From Actinomycetes bacterium (GTDB lineage: Bacteria; Actinomycetota; Actinomycetes; Actinomycetales; Demequinaceae), in the NCBI GenBank assembly GCA_023442845.1, contig JAEZXC010000005.1:1-14757 (forward strand): 14,757 nt of DNA, read 5' to 3'. Positions within the stretch are counted from its first letter, which is position 1; every line of letters begins with the position of its first letter. A program made the position numbers and the translations under genes. Of the stretch, positions 6,852-13,012 are shown one piece after another. The notes below the pieces were generated by a model, which saw nothing but the letters and a program-made list of their open reading frames with translations, did no database searches and was not told where the DNA came from.

Positions 6852-6871
6852 AACCTACGATACCGTAGGTT
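6852..6871. promoter_or_regulatory. 20-bp perfect palindromic operator candidate between trhA and uppS
   Basis: AACCTACG (6852-6859), spacer ATAC, and CGTAGGTT (6864-6871) form a perfect inverted repeat, starting one base from the trhA start codon. It covers candidate -10 elements for both genes: TATCGT on the minus strand (6857-6862) and TACGAT on the plus strand (6856-6861). Size and symmetry suit a dimeric TetR-type repressor, which would block both promoters. No other copy was noticed in the window, and no regulator gene is present. Confidence 0.55.
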
Positions 6872-6884
6872 TGTTTCGCGGCAA
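6857..6884 (-). promoter_or_regulatory. Candidate trhA promoter
   Basis: The minus-strand -10 TATCGT (6857-6862) has a TTGCCG -35 match (6879-6884, four of six consensus bases) at a 16-base spacer. The -10 ends six bases before ATG 6850, predicting a leaderless transcript. The operator-like palindrome overlaps the -10 and the spacer. Confidence 0.45.
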
Positions 6885-6914
6885 CGGGCCGTAGCATCAT
6901 TCCGGGAGGTCTAG

Positions 6915-7679
6915 ATGGGGCTACGGAACGCGTTGTACCGCTCGTACGAGAGTTTGCTCGTACGCGAATTGCGGCGACGCGGCGTCGTACCCCGGCACAT
7001 CGGTGTGATCCTCGATGGGAACCGGCGCTGGGCGCGTCAAGCCGGCGCGAGCCCACGGGACGGCCATCAGCGTGGGGCGGACAAGATCACTGACGTTCTC
7101 GAATGGTCGGCTGAATCGGGCGTCGAGGTTGTCACGCTGTGGATGCTGTCCACGGACAACCTGTCACGTGACGCGAGCGAACTGAACGCCCTCCTCGAAA
7201 TCATCTGCTGTGCAATTGAGGACCTCGCAGGTGACGGCAGGTGGCGCCTTCAGCACGTCGGTGATGCCTCCCTCCTGCCCAAAGGCACGGCCGAGCGCAT
7301 CAACGAGGCAGTCACCCGGACCAAGAAGGCGAAGAAGCTCCACGTCAACGTCGCGGTGGGCTACGGCGGTCGTCACGAGATTGCCGACGCTGTTCGCTCC
7401 GTCCTCATGGCAGGCGTCGCCGCGGGTCACTCCCTCGAACAGGTCGCGGAAGAGTTTTCGGTTGAGCACATCGCTCAGCATCTCTACACAAAGGGCCAGC
7501 CCGATCCCGATCTCGTCATCCGGACGTCGGGCGAGCAACGCCTTGGCGGCTTCCTCATGTGGCAGTCCGCGCATAGTGAGTTCTACTTTTGCGACGCGTA
7601 CTGGCCGGACTTCCGCCGCGTCGACTTCTTGCGCGCGTTGCGCTCGTTTTCTCAGCGTGAGCGTCGCCTCGGGCGCTGA
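6915..7679 (+). CDS. uppS: Polyprenyl diphosphate synthase (cis-isoprenyltransferase, UppS family)
   Basis: This 254-residue cis-prenyltransferase condenses isopentenyl diphosphate onto an allylic primer to make the polyprenyl lipid carrier or a short Z-prenyl precursor. ILDGNRRWA at 32-40 holds the Mg2+-binding Asp34. The C-terminal substrate motif is visible as Arg203, Ser205, Glu207 and Arg209 in IRTSGEQRLGGF, with Glu222 in HSEFYF. LSTDNLSRD (79-87) resembles the short-chain Z-farnesyl diphosphate synthase Rv1086, which has the same hemolysin III neighbour. The chain length could therefore be C15 rather than C50-C55; this is inference. ATG 6915 has a strong GGGAGGT (6904-6910), though the 4-base spacer is tight. 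A plus-strand TACGAT -10 inside the palindrome would give a leader of about 47 bases. Confidence 0.93.
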   Translation: MGLRNALYRSYESLLVRELRRRGVVPRHIGVILDGNRRWARQAGASPRDGHQRGADKITDVLEWSAESGVEVVTLWMLSTDNLSRDASELNALLEIICCAIEDLAGDGRWRLQHVGDASLLPKGTAERINEAVTRTKKAKKLHVNVAVGYGGRHEIADAVRSVLMAGVAAGHSLEQVAEEFSVEHIAQHLYTKGQPDPDLVIRTSGEQRLGGFLMWQSAHSEFYFCDAYWPDFRRVDFLRALRSFSQRERRLGR

Positions 7680-7774
7680 GGCTGGCGCCGGTACGACGCA
7701 ACGCGCGAGGTAACAGTCTGGTGAAATCTCGCAAACACGCCCCGCACCTAGGACCGAGCAAGCCCAAGCAGGCG

Positions 7775-7780
7775 TAGCGT
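7775..7780 (+). promoter_or_regulatory. Candidate -10 element upstream of phoH
   Basis: TAGCGT (7775-7780) fits TANNNT and would start transcription around 7787-7788. That would give phoH a leader of about 95 bases and place a GTG at or next to the transcript's 5' end. No clear -35 is visible. Transcription could also come through from uppS, 202 bp upstream. Confidence 0.3.
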
Positions 7781-7787
7781 CGGCACC

Positions 7788-7829
7788 GTGGTTACCTCCG
7801 TAAGGCGGTTTGTCCCCGAACCGTCCTGA
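7788..7829 (+). CDS. Possible 13-aa leader peptide upstream of phoH
   Basis: GTG at 7788 opens a short frame encoding MVTSVRRFVPEPS and ending with TGA at 7827-7829, two bases before a perfect hairpin and 52 bases before phoH. It begins 7 bases after the candidate -10 TAGCGT, so it could be translated from a leaderless transcript. No Shine-Dalgarno sequence is needed in that case, and none is seen. The peptide has adjacent arginines and a Pro-x-Pro but no run of one amino acid typical of attenuators. Short frames arise easily by chance, so this rests on position only. Confidence 0.22.
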   Translation: MVTSVRRFVPEPS

Positions 7830-7850
7830 TCCATCGCCGCCGGGCGATGG
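7805..7850 (+). promoter_or_regulatory. Structured leader before phoH: two tandem hairpins
   Basis: The first stem is CGGTT (7806-7810) pairing with AACCG (7819-7823) around a C-rich loop. The second is CCATCGCC (7831-7838), loop GCCG, and GGCGATGG (7843-7850), a perfect 8-bp stem. No T-run follows, so this is not a classical terminator. The second hairpin lies 31 bases before the phoH start and 22 before its ribosome binding site. It may act as a cis-regulatory leader or a processing or stability element. It matches no riboswitch class I recognise. Confidence 0.35.
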
Positions 7851-7881
7851 GCGCCCTGCGGCCTGACACGCTGGAGCGCTC

Positions 7882-9240
7882 GTGACTCAGACCACCACTA
7901 CCACCGCGGTTGACTCCACTCTGGACACCACCGTGAAGACCTACGTGCTCGACACGTCGGTGCTGCTCTCGGATCCACGCGCTCTCAAGCGCTTTGCCGA
8001 GCACTCCGTTGTGTTACCCGTGGTGGTAATCACCGAGCTCGAAGCAAAACGCCACCACCCGGAGCTCGGCTATTTCGCACGCTCCGCATTACGCATGCTC
8101 GATGAGATGCGTGTCCAGCACGGCACCCTCGATCAGCCAGTTCCAGTCAACGACGCTGGCGGCACCCTGCGGGTTGAACTCAACCACACCGACCAAGACG
8201 TCCTCCCGAGCGGCTTCCGCTTGGGCGACAACGACACCCGCATCCTTGCCGTCGCCGCGAACTTGCGGGCTGAGGGTCACTCCGTGACCGTGGTCTCAAA
8301 GGACCTCCCGATGCGCGTCAAGGCTTCGGCGCTCGGCATCGAGGCTGAGGAGTATCGCGCCGAGCTCGCGGTGGACTCCGGGTGGACCGGCATGCGCGAG
8401 ATTGAGTTGACGAGCGAGCAAATGGCAGCGCTGTGGGACAGCGAACGCATTGAGGCGCCGCCCGCCGACGAATGTGGAGAGGACCTCCACGCGCTTCCTA
8501 TTCACACGGGGCTTGTCATCCACTCTGGCCGCGGTTCCGCTCTCGGGCGCATCGCCGCGGGCGGTGCAATCCGCTTGGTGCGCGGTGACCTTGAGGTGTT
8601 CGGGGTACATGGGCGCAGCGCGGAACAACGCATTGCGATTGATCTGCTCCTCGATGAGTCAATTGGCATTGTGTCGATGGGCGGCCGTGCCGGCACCGGC
8701 AAGAGCGCGCTCGCGTTGTGTGCGGGACTTGAAGCGGTGATGGAGCGCCGCCAGCACAAGAAGATCATGGTGTTTCGCCCCCTGTACGCGGTGGGCGGCC
8801 AAGACCTCGGCTACTTGCCGGGCTCCGAAGCCGAAAAGATGAACCCGTGGGCGCAAGCGGTGTTCGACACCCTGGGCGCAATGGTGAGTACCGAAGTGGT
8901 TGAGGAGGTGCTTGGCCGAGGAATGCTCGAGGTGCTGCCGCTCACCCACATCCGCGGTCGCTCACTCCACGATGCCTTCGTCATCGTTGACGAGGCCCAG
9001 TCGCTCGAACGAAACGTTCTCCTCACGATGCTGAGCCGCATCGGCCAGGACTCGCGCGTGGTTCTCACCCACGATGTCGCGCAGCGCGACAACTTGCGGG
9101 TGGGCCGTCACGATGGCATTGCGGCGGTCATTGAGGCGCTCAAGGGTCACGACTTGTTCGCGCATGTGACGCTCGAACGGTCCGAGCGTTCGGCCGTGGC
9201 CGCTCTCGTTACCGACATGCTCGAGCGGCTCGACCTCTAG
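7882..9240 (+). CDS. phoH: PhoH family protein: PIN nuclease domain fused to PhoH ATPase (PhoH2 type)
   Basis: This 452-residue two-domain protein is the PhoH2 type, reported in mycobacteria to couple RNA unwinding with RNase activity. After a threonine-rich N-terminus comes a PIN domain (about 19-160) with the expected acidic residues: Asp24 in YVLDTS, Glu52 in ITELEAKR, Asp116 and Asp118 in GDNDTR, and Asp141 in SKDLP. The PhoH ATPase (about 240-452) has Walker A GRAGTGKS at 268-275, FRPLYAVGGQDLGYLPG at 298-314 and Walker B FVIVDEAQ at 366-373 (Asp370, Glu371). Both domains look catalytically intact. GTG 7882 has GGAG at 7873-7876, five bases upstream. In mycobacteria a small antitoxin-like gene (phoAT) precedes phoH2; no comparable frame is evident here. 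The stop shares a CTAG with the convergent hemA stop. Confidence 0.94.
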   Translation: MTQTTTTTAVDSTLDTTVKTYVLDTSVLLSDPRALKRFAEHSVVLPVVVITELEAKRHHPELGYFARSALRMLDEMRVQHGTLDQPVPVNDAGGTLRVELNHTDQDVLPSGFRLGDNDTRILAVAANLRAEGHSVTVVSKDLPMRVKASALGIEAEEYRAELAVDSGWTGMREIELTSEQMAALWDSERIEAPPADECGEDLHALPIHTGLVIHSGRGSALGRIAAGGAIRLVRGDLEVFGVHGRSAEQRIAIDLLLDESIGIVSMGGRAGTGKSALALCAGLEAVMERRQHKKIMVFRPLYAVGGQDLGYLPGSEAEKMNPWAQAVFDTLGAMVSTEVVEEVLGRGMLEVLPLTHIRGRSLHDAFVIVDEAQSLERNVLLTMLSRIGQDSRVVLTHDVAQRDNLRVGRHDGIAAVIEALKGHDLFAHVTLERSERSAVAALVTDMLERLDL

Positions 9241-10553
9241 CGGGTTGCTTCTTCCGACGGCTCGGTGATCGATGAGTCGATCGAGTCTGCCGGGCAGGCG
9301 TCGGTAGGAACCGCAACGTCCAAGCCGTACAGCGTTTGGAGCGCATTGAGGTACTGATCGGCCATGCCTGCCTGCGCGAGCTCTCTCGCACGCACCGTCG
9401 GCACGTGCAACAGCGCCTTCGCAAATCTGCGTAGCGCTTCTTCGGTCTTGCTCGCCTGCTCGATGTCGCCGACAGCTGCGCCAGCTTCAGGCCGGATTCG
9501 CGCGATCTCCCGCTCAAGGAGGCCAAACACGTGCTCGCGCAGAGTGACAATCGCGGGATCGACAACGCGGGCGTCGCTGTCACCGGTGTAACGAGCCACC
9601 GCGTGAGCGACGATCGCGCGGGCTGACTCAATTGCCGCGGCGGACTCCTCGGGAGCATGCTCCTTCACGTCGTCCAGACGCACCACCGCGACATCGCGGA
9701 GGTTCTCGACGCCGGGGGCAACGTCTCGGTGGAGCGCGAGATCGATGAGGGTGAGCGGGCGTGCACGGTCTTCCATCGCCTGGGCCACGAGCGTGGGTGT
9801 CAACACGATCGACTCGCCACCCGAGCAGGCTAGGACCACGTCAACGCGCGCGAGCACCGCGGCTAGGTCCTCGCGATCGATGACAGGCATGTGGTGACGC
9901 GCCCCAAACTCGGGGCCACGCCCCGAGGGCGAATAGACACCAACGATGTGGGCGCCCTTGCCTCGGAGCACAGCGACGCCACTTTCAGCGAGGCCGCCGG
10001 TACCGACAACGAGCGCAGTCGCCTTGGGCCACGCGACGAGTTCATCGGCAAGATCGAAAGCGACAGACAACACCGAACGGCCGGAGGTGCCAATACCGGT
10101 CGAGGCGCCCACGACGCGGGCCGTGCGGAGTGCGGACTGGAACAGGCGGTCAAGCGAGGGTGACAAGTGGCCCGACTCGCGCGCCTCCAGGTGCGCCCGG
10201 CGAACCTGACCGGAAATCTCGCGTTCGCCCACCACCATCGACTCAAGGCCGGACGTCACCGCCATGAGGTGGTGGACGGCGTCGTCCCCTTCATAGGAAA
10301 TGAGGGCGTCCTGAATGGCGTCGTCGTCGAGCGCAGTGAAGCGGGACAACGCGGAAACGACGCTCGATCGCGCCTCCTCCGGGTCCTGCACATCGAGGTA
10401 AACCTCGAAGCGGTTACAGGTGGGCAACACCACGGCGCCCTTAATTGAGGGGCCTACGAGAGCGGCGCCAAGACGGTCTGCCCCGACGCTCAACTGCTCG
10501 ACGGTAGCGAGATCTCTGTTGAGATGGCTCGCAGCAAACGACAAGAGCGGCAT
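9237..10553 (-). CDS. hemA: Glutamyl-tRNA reductase HemA
   Basis: HemA reduces glutamyl-tRNA(Glu) to glutamate-1-semialdehyde with NADPH, the first committed step of C5-pathway tetrapyrrole synthesis. The 438-residue protein has the catalytic cysteine Cys46 in VVLPTCNRFEVY and the conserved MAVTSGLESMVVGEREISGQ region at 97-116. The NADPH-binding loop ALVVGTGGLAESG lies at 180-192, followed by the C-terminal helical dimerisation domain (about 310-412). DLALHRDVAP at 271-280 is the usual DLA-x-PRD-type segment, with His where proline is common. ATG 10553 is supported by a minus-strand -10-like CAGAAT (10560-10565) with six bases between, predicting leaderless mRNA. The divergent hemE begins 43 bp away. 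Its stop overlaps that of phoH. The partner hemL is not in the window. Confidence 0.95.
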   Translation of the reverse strand: MPLLSFAASHLNRDLATVEQLSVGADRLGAALVGPSIKGAVVLPTCNRFEVYLDVQDPEEARSSVVSALSRFTALDDDAIQDALISYEGDDAVHHLMAVTSGLESMVVGEREISGQVRRAHLEARESGHLSPSLDRLFQSALRTARVVGASTGIGTSGRSVLSVAFDLADELVAWPKATALVVGTGGLAESGVAVLRGKGAHIVGVYSPSGRGPEFGARHHMPVIDREDLAAVLARVDVVLACSGGESIVLTPTLVAQAMEDRARPLTLIDLALHRDVAPGVENLRDVAVVRLDDVKEHAPEESAAAIESARAIVAHAVARYTGDSDARVVDPAIVTLREHVFGLLEREIARIRPEAGAAVGDIEQASKTEEALRRFAKALLHVPTVRARELAQAGMADQYLNALQTLYGLDVAVPTDACPADSIDSSITEPSEEATR

Positions 10554-10596
10554 TGCACGATTCTGACACGGGCGCGGAGTAGGTGAGAATCAAGGC
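10554..10596. promoter_or_regulatory. Overlapping divergent hemA/hemE promoters
   Basis: Only 43 bp separate the two start codons. For hemE, CTGACA (10563-10568), a 16-base spacer and GAGAAT (10585-10590) lead, after six bases, to ATG 10597. For hemA, the minus-strand CAGAAT (10560-10565) lies six bases before ATG 10553. The hemE -35 overlaps the hemA -10, so RNA polymerase probably cannot occupy both at once. Neither gene has a usable Shine-Dalgarno sequence; AAGG before hemE is too close to the start codon. Confidence 0.5.
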
Positions 10597-11673
10597 ATGG
10601 CACTGCCCTCAGATCATCCGCTCGTTGCTGGCGACGCCGCGGCCTCACCCTTGGTGCGCGCGTTGCGTGGTGACCGCCCCGACACGACACCCGTCTGGTT
10701 CATGCGCCAGGCGGGCCGCTCTTTGCCGGAGTATCGGGAAGCGCGCGGCGACACAACGATGCTCGAGGCGTGCACCACCCCGGCGCTCGTCGCGGAGATC
10801 ACCGCGCAGCCTGTGCGCCGCCATGGTGTTGACGGCGGCATCTTCTTCTCCGACATCGTGGTGCCGCTCCTCCTCGCCGGTCTCGATGTGACGATCGAGC
10901 CGGGCGTCGGACCAGTGTTTGGTGAGCCGATCAGGACGCCGGAGGACGTCGCCGCCCTTCCGAACCTCGGCGCCGCCGGTGACGGGGGAGCGTACGACGC
11001 TGCCCTCACCGTGGTCGCAGAGTCCGCGGCGGCGGCGGTCACGGCCTTGGGCTCCACCCCCCTCATTGGCTTCGCGGGTGCGCCGTACACGCTCGCCGCG
11101 TACATGGTCGAGGGGCGACCGTCTCGCGATCACCTCGCCGCGCGCAGGCTCATGCGCTCTGACCCCGAGACATGGAATCGTCTGATGACGTGGACGGCAG
11201 CCGCCAGTGGCCGATTCCTCCGCACCCAGGTGCTCGCCGGCGCGGTGGCAGTGCAATTGTTTGACTCTTGGGTGGGGTCGCTCTCGGCGGAGCTCTACAA
11301 GCGACACTGCGCCCCAGCGTCGGCCGCTGCTTTGGCGCATGTTGCCGACCTCGACGTGCCACGCATCCACTTTGGAACTCACACCGGCCACTTACTCGAA
11401 GAGCTCGCCGCGATTGGTGCCACCGTGATGGGCATCGACACCGAGACGTCACTTGACGTCGCTACGCGACGCCTACCGGGGATGCCGCTACAGGGCAACA
11501 TCGACCCCGCCGTGCTGACCGCTCCATGGAGCGTCATCGAGGCCCATGTGCGGGACGTCATCGACGCGGGACGCGCTGCGCCGGCACACGTGGTCAACTT
11601 GGGGCATGGCGTGCCACCGGACACTGACCCACGCGTGCTCACGCGCGTGGTCGAGTTGATTCATGGCCTCTGA
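10597..11673 (+). CDS. hemE: Uroporphyrinogen decarboxylase HemE
   Basis: HemE removes four carboxyl groups from the acetate side chains of uroporphyrinogen III to give coproporphyrinogen III, the substrate of the next enzyme in this operon. The 358-residue protein has the signature PVWFMRQAGRSLPEYR at 32-47, including Arg37 and Arg41 for substrate carboxylates. Asp86 in FFSDIVVP is the family's essential aspartate. GFAGAPYTLAAYMVEG follows mid-protein, then HFGTHTGHLL and a C-terminal NLGHGVPPDTDP. The length is normal for the family. ATG 10597 is supported by the six-base spacing from a GAGAAT -10. hemY starts inside the last codons of hemE (11-bp overlap), so the two are translationally coupled. 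Confidence 0.96.
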   Translation: MALPSDHPLVAGDAAASPLVRALRGDRPDTTPVWFMRQAGRSLPEYREARGDTTMLEACTTPALVAEITAQPVRRHGVDGGIFFSDIVVPLLLAGLDVTIEPGVGPVFGEPIRTPEDVAALPNLGAAGDGGAYDAALTVVAESAAAAVTALGSTPLIGFAGAPYTLAAYMVEGRPSRDHLAARRLMRSDPETWNRLMTWTAAASGRFLRTQVLAGAVAVQLFDSWVGSLSAELYKRHCAPASAAALAHVADLDVPRIHFGTHTGHLLEELAAIGATVMGIDTETSLDVATRRLPGMPLQGNIDPAVLTAPWSVIEAHVRDVIDAGRAAPAHVVNLGHGVPPDTDPRVLTRVVELIHGL

Positions 11674-12985
11674 ACCGCTCGCTCACACCTCCACGGATGT
11701 GGTGGTGATCGGCGGCGGAATCTCGGGGCTACTCGCAGCGCGCCGTGCAGCGCAGGCAGGCCACGGCGTCGTCCTGATCGAAGCGGCAGAGCGGCTTGGC
11801 GGGCGGCTCGCATCGGTCGTGCTCGAGGGGATATCTCTCGACGCGGGCGCGGAGTCGTTCGCGACGCGCGGCGGCCACGTCCAGCGCCTGTGTGAAGAGC
11901 TCGGACTGGGCACCGACGTGGTCGAGCCGCGTCGAGCTCCGGCTTGGGTGGTCGGGCCCCGAGCTGCCTACCCCTTGCCCGCGACATCGTGGCTTGGCAT
12001 TCCGTCACATCCCTTAGCGCGTGATGTGCGGCGGGTGCTCGGTTGGACTGGCGCGCTGCGCGCAGCAACCGACCTCATTCGCCCGGCGCGTCCCGCCGCC
12101 GCCGATGCGACCGTCGGCTCCGTATCCCGCGACCGCTTGGGCACGCGTGCCACGACGCGCCTGGTCGCGCCGGTCGTCACGGGCGTCTACACCCGCGAAC
12201 TCGATGCGCTGCCCCTTGATTCCCTTGCGCCAGGGCTCACCACGGACGTGGGCAAGGCCGGCCTCATTCGCACGGCCCGTGCGCGTCGGGCGGCCAGCCC
12301 TCCAGGTGCCGCCGTTCGCTCCTTGCAGGGTGGTTTGCACCGCTTGGTCGACGCGGTTGCGGCCGACGCTGTGGCACAGGGTGCGCGGATTGAGACCGGC
12401 GAGGCCGTAACGGCTCTCGCCCCGACGAGTGATGGGTGGGTGATCACCACTCCCACCCAGCGCATTGAGGCGGAGCGGGTGGTGCTTGCGATTCCTCCGC
12501 ATCACCTCGATGAGTTGGTTGGTCGCGCCAACAGGTTCGCGGGGCCAGTGCCCGGTCCGGCACGCTACGTTGCGATCGAGTCGCTCGTCCTTGATGCGCC
12601 CGCGCTTGATGCCGCGCCGCGCGGCACTGGGGTGCTCGCGCAGCCGGGCCTCACCCGGGCAAAGGCGCTCACGCACGCGAGCGCGAAGTGGGAGTGGCTC
12701 GCACAAGTCCTTCCCCCAGGCCGCCACGTCATTCGCCTCTCCTACACCCTTAGCCACGCGGGGGAGGAGGTTGCCAGTTACGCAGTGAGTGACGCGTCGG
12801 CCCTCTTGGGCGTCAATCTTGAGCCGGCGGACGTGGTCGCTCGCAGCACCCATGTGTGGCTCGACGCGGCACCAAGCACCCCGCCTGCCCGCCTTCCCCG
12901 CGGGCTCCACGTGTTGGGTGCGGGCGCGGGCCTCACGGGCCTTGCCGCGATCACTCACCAAGTGAGCAGCGCCGATTTCGTGTAG
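11663..12985 (+). CDS. hemY: Coproporphyrinogen III oxidase CgoX (HemY/HemG-type flavoprotein)
   Basis: This 440-residue FAD enzyme was classically called protoporphyrinogen oxidase. In organisms with HemQ it oxidises coproporphyrinogen III to coproporphyrin III (CgoX), which I infer here from the downstream hemQ. The N-terminal Rossmann dinucleotide-binding motif VVVIGGGISGLLAARR lies at 13-28, with Glu40 placed to bind the FAD ribose. LGGRLAS and DAGAESFATRGG (60-71) are typical of the family. The C-terminal GLHVLGAGAGLTGLAAI closes the FAD site. There is no signal peptide or membrane helix, as expected for the soluble Gram-positive form. Its start overlaps the end of hemE by 11 bp, and hemQ follows after 27 bp. 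Confidence 0.93.
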   Translation: MASEPLAHTSTDVVVIGGGISGLLAARRAAQAGHGVVLIEAAERLGGRLASVVLEGISLDAGAESFATRGGHVQRLCEELGLGTDVVEPRRAPAWVVGPRAAYPLPATSWLGIPSHPLARDVRRVLGWTGALRAATDLIRPARPAAADATVGSVSRDRLGTRATTRLVAPVVTGVYTRELDALPLDSLAPGLTTDVGKAGLIRTARARRAASPPGAAVRSLQGGLHRLVDAVAADAVAQGARIETGEAVTALAPTSDGWVITTPTQRIEAERVVLAIPPHHLDELVGRANRFAGPVPGPARYVAIESLVLDAPALDAAPRGTGVLAQPGLTRAKALTHASAKWEWLAQVLPPGRHVIRLSYTLSHAGEEVASYAVSDASALLGVNLEPADVVARSTHVWLDAAPSTPPARLPRGLHVLGAGAGLTGLAAITHQVSSADFV

Positions 12986-13000
12986 GACCTGTTCAGGGGT

Positions 13001-13012
13001 GAGACTGGGCAC
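13001..13012 (+). promoter_or_regulatory. Candidate internal leaderless promoter of hemQ
   Basis: GAGACT (13001-13006) followed by six bases and ATG 13013 closely copies the hemE arrangement: GGTGAGAAT-N6-ATG there, GGTGAGACT-N6-ATG here. The GGTGA part could serve as a poor Shine-Dalgarno, so translation within the hem operon transcript is also possible. No -35 is evident. Confidence 0.3.

Noticed and set aside
6879..6914. Riboswitch in the uppS leader
   Set aside because: The leader is only about 47 bases and shows no conserved aptamer-like structure.
7831..7850. Reading the phoH leader hairpin as an intrinsic terminator of uppS
   Set aside because: No T-run follows the stem and it lies 150 bp past the uppS stop, close to the phoH ribosome binding site.
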